Assembly: GCA_040752895.1 (NCBI GenBank)
Contig: JBFMHN010000002.1
Location: 62,001 to 126,000, forward strand
Length of the DNA: 64,000 nucleotides
Source: Pseudomonadota bacterium
GTDB taxonomy: Bacteria; Pseudomonadota; Alphaproteobacteria; GCA-2746255
Direction of reading: 5' to 3'
The notes beneath the pieces were generated by a model. It searched no databases. It saw only the letters and a list, made by a program, of their open reading frames with translations, and was not told the DNA's origin. Position 1 is the first letter of the stretch; every line of letters starts with the position of its first letter. The position numbers were made by a program, and so were the translations under genes. Positions 1 to 7,683 of the stretch are shown piece after piece.

Positions 1-572
1 ACGCTGTCTGTAACGGTGAAAAGATACGCGTCGTCCAGCGCGACGCGGCGGGTGAACTCAAGCCCCTGGTCGTTCCGCCAGGTAAGGGTGATCGGCTTGT
101 CCGGGGTAAGCGTCGTGGCCGTCGTTTGCCATACGGCATCGGCGCCCGGCGTTTCGACGGCGCTATCCCCGCTCATCCAGCCGAACTCGGCGTAATAGGG
201 CGCCGCCGACGCGGCCGGGTGCAGAAGAACGATTTCCGGGCTCTTGGGGTCGGTCGTCTCGCGGTAGGCCTTGAGCGCCAGGTCGTCGATCCGGCCGCCC
301 TGGAGGCGGATCGAGCCGCGCACGCGGCCCGAAACGATCGGAATGCGCGCATCTTCCACCGCCGCGGCGGTCGAACCGTTCGCCGCCGCGCCGTTGGAAG
401 GCGGCCGCGGCGTGTCACGGATCGGTGCGGGCACTTCCGGAACGGCGGCGCCAGATTTCGTTTCCTCGGTCGGGGTTACCGGCGGGGGGTAGTAATAATC
501 GTAGAACGCCTGAAAGCTGAGCAGGATTCCAAGCGATAGGACGACGGCGAGAATAAGGTTGCGTTGTTCCAT
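1..572 (-). CDS. yidC: Membrane protein insertase YidC, N-terminal part (runs off left edge)
   Basis: Inner-membrane insertase of the YidC/Oxa1/Alb3 family, which inserts and folds membrane proteins alone or with SecYEG. Only about the first 190 residues are here. They begin MEQRN, followed by one hydrophobic segment (about residues 6-22), a Pro/Thr/Ala-rich linker and the start of the large periplasmic domain found in Gram-negative YidC. The conserved transmembrane core lies outside the window. Two ATG codons stand side by side (575 and 572); the second sits better from an upstream GGAAG. The gene is last in rpmH-rnpA-yidD-yidC, the standard arrangement, which supports the call despite truncation. 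Confidence 0.93.
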   Translation of the reverse strand, partial: MEQRNLILAVVLSLGILLSFQAFYDYYYPPPVTPTEETKSGAAVPEVPAPIRDTPRPPSNGAAANGSTAAAVEDARIPIVSGRVRGSIRLQGGRIDDLALKAYRETTDPKSPEIVLLHPAASAAPYYAEFGWMSGDSAVETPGADAVWQTTATTLTPDKPITLTWRNDQGLEFTRRVALDDAYLFTVTDS

Positions 573-584
573 CATTCTTCCGTC

Positions 585-842
585 TCAGGAATTCGGCATT
601 TCGCTTTGCCGAGGCGACGACGGGCCGGGCACGGGATCGAAGCCATGGCCGCCGAAAGGATGGCAGCGTAGAATCCGGCGAAGCGCGAGCCAGCTTCCCC
701 GGCCCGGCCCGAAACGCGCGATCGCCTCGCCCGCATAGTCCGAGCAGGTCGGAAGGTACCGGCAACAGGGCGGCAGCAACGGCGAAAGCGTCCACCGGTA
801 AAGCCGGATGAGCGCTTGCAAGAGTAAGGTGAGTCCCCTCAT
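585..842 (-). CDS. yidD: Membrane protein insertion efficiency factor YidD
   Basis: Small (85 aa) membrane-associated protein of the YidD/DUF37 family, which helps YidC-dependent insertion. The family signature is clear: an N-terminal amphipathic stretch with [14 protein letters not shown], then the Cys-rich core [16 protein letters not shown] and the [17 protein letters not shown] motif. Length is normal. The ATG overlaps the rnpA stop codon (ATGA at 839-842), and yidC begins about a dozen bases after its stop, so it is translationally linked to both neighbours. Confidence 0.95.
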   Translation of the reverse strand: MRGLTLLLQALIRLYRWTLSPLLPPCCRYLPTCSDYAGEAIARFGPGRGSWLALRRILRCHPFGGHGFDPVPGPSSPRQSEMPNS

Positions 843-1237
843 GCCTTCCCCCTCGGGCCGGCGCCACCCGCCGGCCGCGGCCCGGCAAAAGAATCCAACC
901 GTTCGAGAGCCATTCCCAGATCCTGAACCAGCGCCCCATAGGGGCGGGTAAGCGAGGAACGCCTTCCGATCACAACGTAGTCGCGGCCGGCCTTGCCATG
1001 GACCGCGAGCACCTCGCGGACGGCGGCCCGCAAACGGCGGCGAACCCGGTTCCGCGCAACTGCGTTGCCGACCCGGCGGCTCACCGTGAAGCCAATTCGT
1101 AAGCCCTTCTCCTCAGACCCGTCTGCCAAGGCGGGTCGGGGAGCAACCTGCAGAATTAATCCGGGAGTGACCCACTTGCGACCCCGGCCGGCGATCCGCA
1201 GGAAATCGGCCCGGTGCGTCAGGCGCCCGACCGACAT
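839..1237 (-). CDS. rnpA: Ribonuclease P protein component
   Basis: Protein subunit (132 aa) of ribonuclease P, which binds the M1 RNA and helps remove 5' leaders from precursor tRNAs. The basic RNR signature is present as [18 protein letters not shown], after the FTVSRRVG strand. I chose the ATG giving [12 protein letters not shown] because family members begin near this RL...F motif; a longer in-frame start at 1360 would run through rpmH. It lies ten bases after the rpmH stop, and its stop overlaps the yidD start. Co-transcription with rpmH is expected. Confidence 0.95.
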   Translation of the reverse strand: MSVGRLTHRADFLRIAGRGRKWVTPGLILQVAPRPALADGSEEKGLRIGFTVSRRVGNAVARNRVRRRLRAAVREVLAVHGKAGRDYVVIGRRSSLTRPYGALVQDLGMALERLDSFAGPRPAGGAGPRGKA

Positions 1238-1247
1238 CCCAAGCCCC

Positions 1248-1382
1248 TTAAGCCGACAGTCGCTTGCGGCCCTTCGCGCGACGGTTCGCCAACACCCGCC
1301 GGCCGCCGACCGTTGCCATCCGGCTGCGAAAACCGTGGCGGCGCTTGCGAACCAGGACACTCGGTTGATAGGTGCGTTTCAC
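1248..1382 (-). CDS. rpmH: 50S ribosomal protein L34
   Basis: A 44-residue, very basic ribosomal protein of the large subunit. The translation begins [18 protein letters not shown], continues [20 protein letters not shown] and ends KRLSA, which is diagnostic of L34. The start codon is GTG (1380-1382), not ATG. It is the first gene of rpmH-rnpA-yidD-yidC, with a near-consensus promoter about 45 bases upstream. Confidence 0.97.
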   Translation of the reverse strand: MKRTYQPSVLVRKRRHGFRSRMATVGGRRVLANRRAKGRKRLSA

Positions 1383-1423
1383 GATCGACTCCGTCCGGCG
1401 GTATCATACCTCGTAGGGCCCGG

Positions 1424-1452
1424 TGTATAAGGGCTTGGGACGGGCAAGTCAA
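1424..1452 (-). promoter_or_regulatory. Sigma-70-type promoter for rpmH operon
   Basis: Reading the minus strand, TTGACT (1447-1452) is followed by a 17-base spacer and TATACA (1424-1429), close to the -35 and -10 consensus. The expected start is near 1417, giving a leader of about 35 bases before the GTG of rpmH. It lies in the 207-base divergent gap between rpmH and the TVP38 gene. On the plus strand there is only an isolated TTGACT at 1509-1514 without a convincing -10. Confidence 0.75.
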
Positions 1453-1589
1453 CGCCGGCGAGGGCGGTCCGGGCATCCTCGCGCGCTTCACGTTTTTTTG
1501 ATAACCTGTTGACTTGGCGAAGCTCTCGGCGCCCGTTACACCCCAATCCTGGTTCATACCGCGGGGGAAGGGAAACCGCAAAAACCGCC

Positions 1590-2351
1590 ATGACCGATCC
1601 GCACCGTCCCGAGGCCAGCCCGCCGGTCAAGCCGGAAAACCGGTGGCGGTACCTGCCGATCGCTTTCCTCGCCGTGGGGCTTTTCGCCTTCTTCGCCTTC
1701 GGCCTCCACCGCTATATCGCCTTCGAGACCCTCAAGGCCCACCGGGCCGAGATGCTCGACTTCGTCGGGCGCCATTACGTTCTGGCGATCCTGCTCTATG
1801 TCGCAGGCTACGCCCTCGCGATCGCCTTCTCGATTCCGGGGGGTGTCGTTCTGACGGTGACCGGCGGGTTCCTGTTCGGGCTCACGGTCGGCACCCTTGC
1901 CACCGTGGTCGGCGCCACCCTTGGCGCGGTCGGCCTCTTCCTCGCCGCCAGGCTTGCCTTCGGTAACGTACTCCGCCGCAAGGCCGGCCCAACCCTCCGC
2001 AAGATGGAAACCGGCTTCCGGGAAAACGCTTTCCATTACCTTCTCGTGCTCCGGCTCGTGCCGCTCTTTCCGTTCTGGCTCGTCAACCTGGCGGCCGCCC
2101 TTTTCGGCATGCCGCTTTCGGTTTACCTGCTCGCCACTTTCATCGGCATCGTTCCCGGCACTTTTGTGTATACAAGCATCGGAAACGGGCTGGGCGCCAT
2201 TTTCGACCGCGGGGGCGCGCCGGACCTCAGCCTCATCTTCGATCCGGCGATATTGATCCCTATTCTGGGGCTTGCCCTTCTGGCGTTGCTTCCCATCGCC
2301 TACAAGAAATTCCAAACCCGGCGCGCGGCCCACGACGGAGAATCGCGATGA
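1590..2351 (+). CDS. TVP38/TMEM64 (DedA-like) membrane protein
   Basis: Integral membrane protein of 253 aa in the TVP38/TMEM64 (VTT/SNARE-associated, DedA superfamily) group. It has a hydrophobic segment near residues 21-41, then the domain core: a glycine-rich re-entrant stretch with FSIPGGVVLTVTGGFLFG (about 84-101), a GATLGA turn, LLVLRLVPLFPFWLVN and IGIVPGTFVYTSIGNGLG. These motifs are typical of the family, whose members are linked to lipid scrambling or envelope homeostasis. I chose ATG 1590 over one at 1509 because the extra residues are charged, low-complexity and not family-like. Its stop overlaps the next start (ATGA, 2348-2351), so it is coupled to the flavoprotein below. Confidence 0.88.
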   Translation: MTDPHRPEASPPVKPENRWRYLPIAFLAVGLFAFFAFGLHRYIAFETLKAHRAEMLDFVGRHYVLAILLYVAGYALAIAFSIPGGVVLTVTGGFLFGLTVGTLATVVGATLGAVGLFLAARLAFGNVLRRKAGPTLRKMETGFRENAFHYLLVLRLVPLFPFWLVNLAAALFGMPLSVYLLATFIGIVPGTFVYTSIGNGLGAIFDRGGAPDLSLIFDPAILIPILGLALLALLPIAYKKFQTRRAAHDGESR

Positions 2352-3772
2352 CGGACCTGCTCACCCCGGACCTGTGCATCATCGGCGCCGGCTCCGGCGG
2401 CTTGTCTCTGGCGGCAGGCGCCTCGCAGATGGGCGCCGAAACCGTGCTGATCGAACGGGGCCGGATGGGGGGGGATTGCCTGAACACCGGCTGCGTGCCG
2501 TCGAAATCCCTGCTCGCCGCCGCCCATGTGGCGGAAACCATCCGGAAGGCTCACCTCTTCGGGGTGAAGGTGGCGGTGCCGGAGGTCGACTTTCCGGCCG
2601 TCCAGCGCCACGTGCGCGACGTCATCGCGGCGATCGCGCCAAACGATTCGGTCGAACGTTTCGAAGGCCTCGGCGTGCGCGTCATCCAGGCGGAAGGACG
2701 CTTCGCCGGCCCCCGCGAGGTGGCGGCCGGCGGGTTCCGCATCCGGGCGCGGCGTTTCGTCGTTGCCAGCGGCACGCGCGCGCGCGTGCCGGCGGTCCCG
2801 GGCTTGGAAAGCGTCCCCTATTTCACGAACGAGACGATCTTCGACAACACGGCGCTGCCCGAGCACCTGCTCGTGGTCGGCGGCGGGCCGATCGGGATCG
2901 AGATGGCCCACGCCCACCGCCTGCTCGGCGCCCACGTCACCGTGCTGGAAATGTCCAGCATTCTGCCGCGGGACGACCCCGAGCTCGTCGAACTTCTCCG
3001 CCAGCGGCTGCGCGGGGACGGTATCGATCTCCGCGAAGGCGTCGCCCTCGCCCGCTTCGAAAAAAGCGGCGAGCGGATCGTCGCCGTGCTGAAAGGAAAA
3101 ACGTCCGAGGAGCGGATCGAAGGCTCGCACCTTCTGATCGCGGCCGGGCGCCAGGCAAATATCGAGGGGCTTGGCCTTGAGGCCGCCGCCGTCGCCTACG
3201 ACCACAGGGGTATCCGGGTAAACGCTCGGCTTCGCACGACGAACCGTCGGGTCTATGCGATTGGAGACGTCGCTGGCGGCCCCCAATTCACCCACGTCGC
3301 CAACTACCACGCCGGAATCGCGATCCGGAACCTGCTTTTCCGCCTGCCGGCGAAGGCCGACACGGCGAACGTCCCCTGGGTCACCTACACGAACCCCGAG
3401 CTTGCCCATGTCGGGGCAAGCGAGGAAGCGGCGCGCAAGACCTGCGGAACGATCCGCGTTCTGCGCTGGCCGTTTGCGGAAAACGACCGCGCCCAGGCCG
3501 AGCGGATCACGGAAGGGCTGGTCAAGGTCGTAACGGACGGCAAGGGACGTATCCTCGGCGCCGATATCCTGGGCCCCCGGGCGGGCGAACTGATCCAGCC
3601 CTGGGCGCTGGCGATCGCGCAAAAGCTCAGGATCGGGGCGATGGCCAACGTGGTCGCCCCCTACCCAACCCTCGGTGAGACAAGCAAGCGGGCCGCCGGC
3701 AGCTACTACGCGCCGGCCCTGTTCGGGGAGCGCACCCGAAGGCTGGTTCGCTTCCTGGCCCGATTCGGCTAA
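2348..3772 (+). CDS. FAD-dependent pyridine nucleotide-disulfide oxidoreductase, MerA-like
   Basis: A 474-aa flavoprotein of the class I disulfide reductase family (lipoamide dehydrogenase, glutathione reductase, mercuric reductase). Visible parts are the FAD motif IIGAGSGG (11-18), the redox-active pair C44/C49 in GGDCLNTGCVPSK, the NAD(P) motif VVGGGPIGIE (about 178-187) and the second FAD motif AIGDVAGG. At the C-terminus the usual catalytic HPTxxE is PYPTLGE: Tyr439 replaces His while Glu444 is kept, as in mercuric reductase. However, the N-terminal metal-binding domain and the C-terminal vicinal cysteines of MerA are absent, so mercury reduction is doubtful. Natural fusions of TVP38 proteins to such flavoproteins are known, so the two adjacent genes likely act together. 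The substrate is unknown. Confidence 0.85.
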   Translation: MTDLLTPDLCIIGAGSGGLSLAAGASQMGAETVLIERGRMGGDCLNTGCVPSKSLLAAAHVAETIRKAHLFGVKVAVPEVDFPAVQRHVRDVIAAIAPNDSVERFEGLGVRVIQAEGRFAGPREVAAGGFRIRARRFVVASGTRARVPAVPGLESVPYFTNETIFDNTALPEHLLVVGGGPIGIEMAHAHRLLGAHVTVLEMSSILPRDDPELVELLRQRLRGDGIDLREGVALARFEKSGERIVAVLKGKTSEERIEGSHLLIAAGRQANIEGLGLEAAAVAYDHRGIRVNARLRTTNRRVYAIGDVAGGPQFTHVANYHAGIAIRNLLFRLPAKADTANVPWVTYTNPELAHVGASEEAARKTCGTIRVLRWPFAENDRAQAERITEGLVKVVTDGKGRILGADILGPRAGELIQPWALAIAQKLRIGAMANVVAPYPTLGETSKRAAGSYYAPALFGERTRRLVRFLARFG

Positions 3773-3841
3773 GAAAGCCGGCCTGTGGCGGCGGCCCGGG
3801 CCCTCTGTGCCGAGACGGCAAGCCGGGGTAAGATAGCCCCC

Positions 3842-5293
3842 ATGAAATGGCAAAAGTTTCCCTTGCCCGGGTTGGCGACCAGCCTTTCGGCCCGCCTGCT
3901 CGTTCTCACGATCGCTTTCGTGATGATGAGCGAGCTTCTGATCTTTTTTCCCTCCATCGGCAACTTCCGGATCGCCTACCTCCAGGAACACATCAACGCC
4001 GCCCACGTCGCAACGCTTGCGCTGGAGGCGACGCCTTTGCGCGAGGTCAGCCTGGCACTGGAAGAAAAACTTCTCGACAACGCCCGCGTCGACGAGGCGG
4101 CGACCTTCCGGGAACGCTCGACGACCTACATGCTCCGGCGCGCCATGCCGACACCGATCGAGGTGAGCTTCGATCTTCGGGAAGGCAACTTCTTCACCTT
4201 CATCCGGGATGCCGTCCAGACGATGACGCAGAAGATAAACCGCGTCATCCAGGTGACCGGCGTGCCAACGACGGCGACGGACTCCATCGTGCGCATCGTC
4301 ATGGACGAACAGCCGTTGCGCGAGGCGATGTACGACTTCGGCATCCGCGTTCTCGCGCTTTCCATACTCATTTCCGTGATCACCGCCACGCTCGTCTATA
4401 TCGCGCTGCACCGCCTCTTCGTTCAGCCGATGCGGCGGATCACCGCCAGCATGATGGCTTTTCGGGAATCGCCGGAAGACGCGACGCGGCACTTACCCGC
4501 CAGCCGACGTCGGGACGAAATCGGTATCGCCCAGCGCGAGCTTGCGCGCATGCAGGAAGAACTGCGGGCGGCGCTGGCCCAGAAGACGCGCCTTGCCGCC
4601 CTCGGCGAAGGGGTGACGAAAATTCATCACGACCTTCGCAATATTCTCTCGACGGCCTCGCTCGTCTCCGACCGTCTCGCCTTAAGCAGCGACCCCGAAG
4701 TGAAACGCCTGACGCCGAGACTTCTCGACGCGATCGACCGGGCCGTGAAGCTTTGCACGCAGACCCTGGCCTTTGCCCGCGAGGGCCCGCCGCCGCTCCA
4801 GGTTTCGCAGGTATCCCTTCGCAAGCTCATGGACGAGGTCGGCGCCAGCCTTTCGTTCGCCGAAAACGAGGGGCGCGTCTTCGCCATCGACAATCGCCTG
4901 CCGAACGATTTCGTCCTGGAAGTGGACCGCGACCAATTCTTCCGGGTGCTGACGAATCTCGCCCGCAACGCCGTCGAGGCGGGCGCCCACTGGCTGACGG
5001 TTTCGGCGACGATCACCAAGAACGACGTTACGATCGACGTCGCCGATGACGGCCCCGGCATCCCGGCCAATATCCAAAAGCGCCTCTTTCATCCCTTCGC
5101 CGCCTCGGCGCGCGCCGGCGGCACCGGCCTCGGGCTTGCCATCTGCCAGGATCTGCTGGAGGCGCACGGCGGCGGACTTGCGCTGGTGCAGACGTCCAGC
5201 CAGGGCACCCTGTTCCGCATCCGCCTGCCCGCCAAGCTGCACGTCCCCTCCCGCCGGCGACGCTTGTTCCAGACCGGCGGGTCCGCCGCATGA
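3842..5293 (+). CDS. Sensor histidine kinase with HAMP domain
   Basis: Membrane-bound sensor kinase of 483 aa. Transmembrane segments lie near residues 18-37 and 169-189, with a periplasmic sensor of about 130 residues between them that I do not recognise. HAMP follows (about 190-240), then the H-box IHHDLRN with the phosphorylated His263, the N-box around Asn376, G1 DDGPGIP (402-408) and G2 GGTGLGLA (426-433). ATG 3842 was chosen because it precedes the first membrane segment. No response regulator is adjacent, so it is an orphan kinase in this window. The next gene, 65 bases on, is an MMPL exporter, possibly a target or partner. Confidence 0.9.
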   Translation: MKWQKFPLPGLATSLSARLLVLTIAFVMMSELLIFFPSIGNFRIAYLQEHINAAHVATLALEATPLREVSLALEEKLLDNARVDEAATFRERSTTYMLRRAMPTPIEVSFDLREGNFFTFIRDAVQTMTQKINRVIQVTGVPTTATDSIVRIVMDEQPLREAMYDFGIRVLALSILISVITATLVYIALHRLFVQPMRRITASMMAFRESPEDATRHLPASRRRDEIGIAQRELARMQEELRAALAQKTRLAALGEGVTKIHHDLRNILSTASLVSDRLALSSDPEVKRLTPRLLDAIDRAVKLCTQTLAFAREGPPPLQVSQVSLRKLMDEVGASLSFAENEGRVFAIDNRLPNDFVLEVDRDQFFRVLTNLARNAVEAGAHWLTVSATITKNDVTIDVADDGPGIPANIQKRLFHPFAASARAGGTGLGLAICQDLLEAHGGGLALVQTSSQGTLFRIRLPAKLHVPSRRRRLFQTGGSAA

Positions 5294-5358
5294 TCCACCG
5301 CCCATCCTGCGGGCACGGCGCGAAATCCCCGGCCGCGAAACCCCTGGAAGTTTGAGCG

Positions 5359-7683
5359 ATGACCATGGACGAGCGCATCGTTCGCTATACCCGGTGGGTG
5401 ATCCGCTGGCGGTTTGCCATCTTGTTCTTCTCGCTCGCCGCGGTGGCGCTGGCGGGTATCGGCATGGGCCGGCTGCAATTCGAGAAGGACTACCGCGTCT
5501 ATTTCGGCGAGAACAACCCGCAACTCAAGGCCTTCGAAGCGCTGCAGAACATTTACGCCCGCAATGACAATGTTCTCTTCGTGCTGGCGCCAAAGGATGG
5601 CGACGTCTTCACGAAAGAAACCCTTGACGCCGTCTGGGCGCTGACGGAGGCGGCCTGGCGAACCCCCCATTCGACCCGCGTCGATTCGCTCACGAACTAC
5701 CAGCACACGCGGGCGGCGGGCGACGAGTTGCTCGTCGGCGATCTGGTGCCGGCCCCCAATGCCCTGACACCGGAAACGCTCGAAGAAATCCGGCGCATCG
5801 CCCTCTCCGAACCGCTTCTTGTCCGCCGCCTGGTTTCCGAGAAGGGACATGTCACCGGCGTCAACGTGACGGTGCAACTAAAGCGCGGCGACCCGAGGGC
5901 GGAAGAAGAGACCGTTGCCGCCGCCCGGGCGCTGGCCGACGCGATTCACGAATCCCATCCGGACATCGACATCTACCTTACCGGCCTCGTGATGCTGAAC
6001 GCCGCCTTCGCGGAAGCCAGCATCGCGGATATCGAAACGCTTACGCCTTTGATGTACGGCTTGTTGCTGCTTGCGATCGCCTTCACGCTGCGTTCGGTTA
6101 CGGGCACGGTCGGTACGATCTTCATCATCGCTTTTTCCGCCGTCACCGCCATGGGGATCGCGGGCTGGATCGGCATCCAGCTGACGCCGTCTTCCGTCGG
6201 CGCGCCGATCGTGATCATGACGCTGGCCGTCGCCGACAGCGTTCACCTGCTGCTCACGATGCTTGCCCTGATGCGGAAAGGCAAACCGCGCGAGGAGGCT
6301 CTTTCCGAAAGCCTCCGCGTCAACGCGCAGCCGGTCTTTCTGACCAGCCTCACGACCGTCATCGGTTTCCTGAGCATGAATTTCAGCGACGCCCCGCCCT
6401 TCCGCGACCTCGGCAATATCACGGCCATCGGCGTTGTGGCGGCCTATTTCTATTCCATGCTGTTTCTGCCGGCGCTGGTCACGACGTTTCCGGTGCGCGT
6501 CGGGAAGAAGAAAGCCGGCCCGTTCGAATTGCCGATGGAAGGAATCGCCAATTTCGTCATCCGCCACAGAAAATCGCTGCTTTACGGGATGACGGCCCTT
6601 CTTCTCCTGGTCGGCTCCGTGATCCCGCGCATTCAGTTCAACGACGAGTGGGTCGGCTACTTCGACGAGAAACTGCCCTTCCGGCAGCACACGGAATTCG
6701 TGATGAACAACTTGACCGGCATCTTGATCGTTGACTACTCCCTCAACGCCGAGGGAAGCGGCGGCATCGCGGAGCCGGAATACCTGCAAAACCTGGAGCG
6801 CTTTGCCGAATGGTGCCGGGCGCAGCCCGGCATCGTTCACGTGAATACGATCACGGACACGTTCAAGCGGCTGAACAGGAACATGCACGGGGACGACCCC
6901 GCCTGGTACCGCCTGCCCGAAACCCGCGAGATGGCGGCGCAGTACTTGCTTTTGTATGAATTTTCGCTTCCCTTCGGGCTCGACCTCAACAACCAGATCA
7001 ACGTGGATCGCTCGGCCACGCGCTTCGTCGTCACGACGAAGAACATGGACACCGAATCCCTCAAGACGCTAACCGCGAGATCGGAAAACTGGCTGCGGGA
7101 GAACGCGCCGCCCTATATGTGGGCGGAAGGCAGCGGGCCCTCGATCATGTTCGCCCATATTTCGGAACGCAACATCCGGAACATGCTGGGCGGCACGGCG
7201 GTGGCGGTGCTCCTCATCGGCCTGACGCTCGTCTTCTCGCTTCGCAGCCTTAAGATCGGGCTCTTCAGCCTGATTCCGAATCTGGTGCCGATGGTGCTTG
7301 CCTTTGGCTTCTGGGGCGCCATCGTCGGCCAGATCAACGTTTCCTCGGCCATCGTCGCCTCGATCTGCCTGGGAATTGTCGTGGACGACACCATCCACTT
7401 CCTGAGCAAGTACCTGCGCGCCATGCGGGAAATGAAGCTGAGCGCGACGGACGCCGTGCGCTACGCCTTCTCAACCGTGGGCATGGCGCTGGTGGCGAAC
7501 TCGTTCATCCTTGCCATAGGCTTTCTCGTGCTGACGTTTTCGACCTTCAAGGTGAACGAAACCTTCGGGCTGCTGTCGGCGATCACGATCGTGCTGGCGC
7601 TGGTCGCCGACTTTTTCCTCCTGCCGCCGCTTCTGATGTGGCTTGAAGAGCGAAAGGGAAAAAGCCCGGCCGGCACCGCCTAG
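5359..7683 (+). CDS. RND superfamily exporter, MMPL family
   Basis: A 774-aa transporter of the RND superfamily (MMPL, COG1033-like). The fold is duplicated: one segment near the N-terminus, a periplasmic domain of about 180 residues, a membrane bundle (about 225-375) with the polar motif [14 protein letters not shown], then a second repeat with its own periplasmic domain and a bundle containing [18 protein letters not shown] near residues 670-690. The acidic residues in these matching segments fit proton-driven export. Relatives move lipids, hopanoids or hydrophobic compounds; the substrate here is not evident. Its stop shares CTAG (7680-7683) with the convergent acnA stop. Confidence 0.88.
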   Translation: MTMDERIVRYTRWVIRWRFAILFFSLAAVALAGIGMGRLQFEKDYRVYFGENNPQLKAFEALQNIYARNDNVLFVLAPKDGDVFTKETLDAVWALTEAAWRTPHSTRVDSLTNYQHTRAAGDELLVGDLVPAPNALTPETLEEIRRIALSEPLLVRRLVSEKGHVTGVNVTVQLKRGDPRAEEETVAAARALADAIHESHPDIDIYLTGLVMLNAAFAEASIADIETLTPLMYGLLLLAIAFTLRSVTGTVGTIFIIAFSAVTAMGIAGWIGIQLTPSSVGAPIVIMTLAVADSVHLLLTMLALMRKGKPREEALSESLRVNAQPVFLTSLTTVIGFLSMNFSDAPPFRDLGNITAIGVVAAYFYSMLFLPALVTTFPVRVGKKKAGPFELPMEGIANFVIRHRKSLLYGMTALLLLVGSVIPRIQFNDEWVGYFDEKLPFRQHTEFVMNNLTGILIVDYSLNAEGSGGIAEPEYLQNLERFAEWCRAQPGIVHVNTITDTFKRLNRNMHGDDPAWYRLPETREMAAQYLLLYEFSLPFGLDLNNQINVDRSATRFVVTTKNMDTESLKTLTARSENWLRENAPPYMWAEGSGPSIMFAHISERNIRNMLGGTAVAVLLIGLTLVFSLRSLKIGLFSLIPNLVPMVLAFGFWGAIVGQINVSSAIVASICLGIVVDDTIHFLSKYLRAMREMKLSATDAVRYAFSTVGMALVANSFILAIGFLVLTFSTFKVNETFGLLSAITIVLALVADFFLLPPLLMWLEERKGKSPAGTA

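Noticed and set aside
1383-1589. Replication origin beside rpmH
   Set aside because: rpmH can be near oriC, but I see no DnaA boxes or A/T-rich unwinding region and no dnaA gene here.
2300-4492. Open frame of 730 codons on the minus strand opposite the flavoprotein and histidine kinase
   Set aside because: The plus-strand genes have all expected motifs; the antisense product is rich in Arg, Gly, Asp and His without domains.
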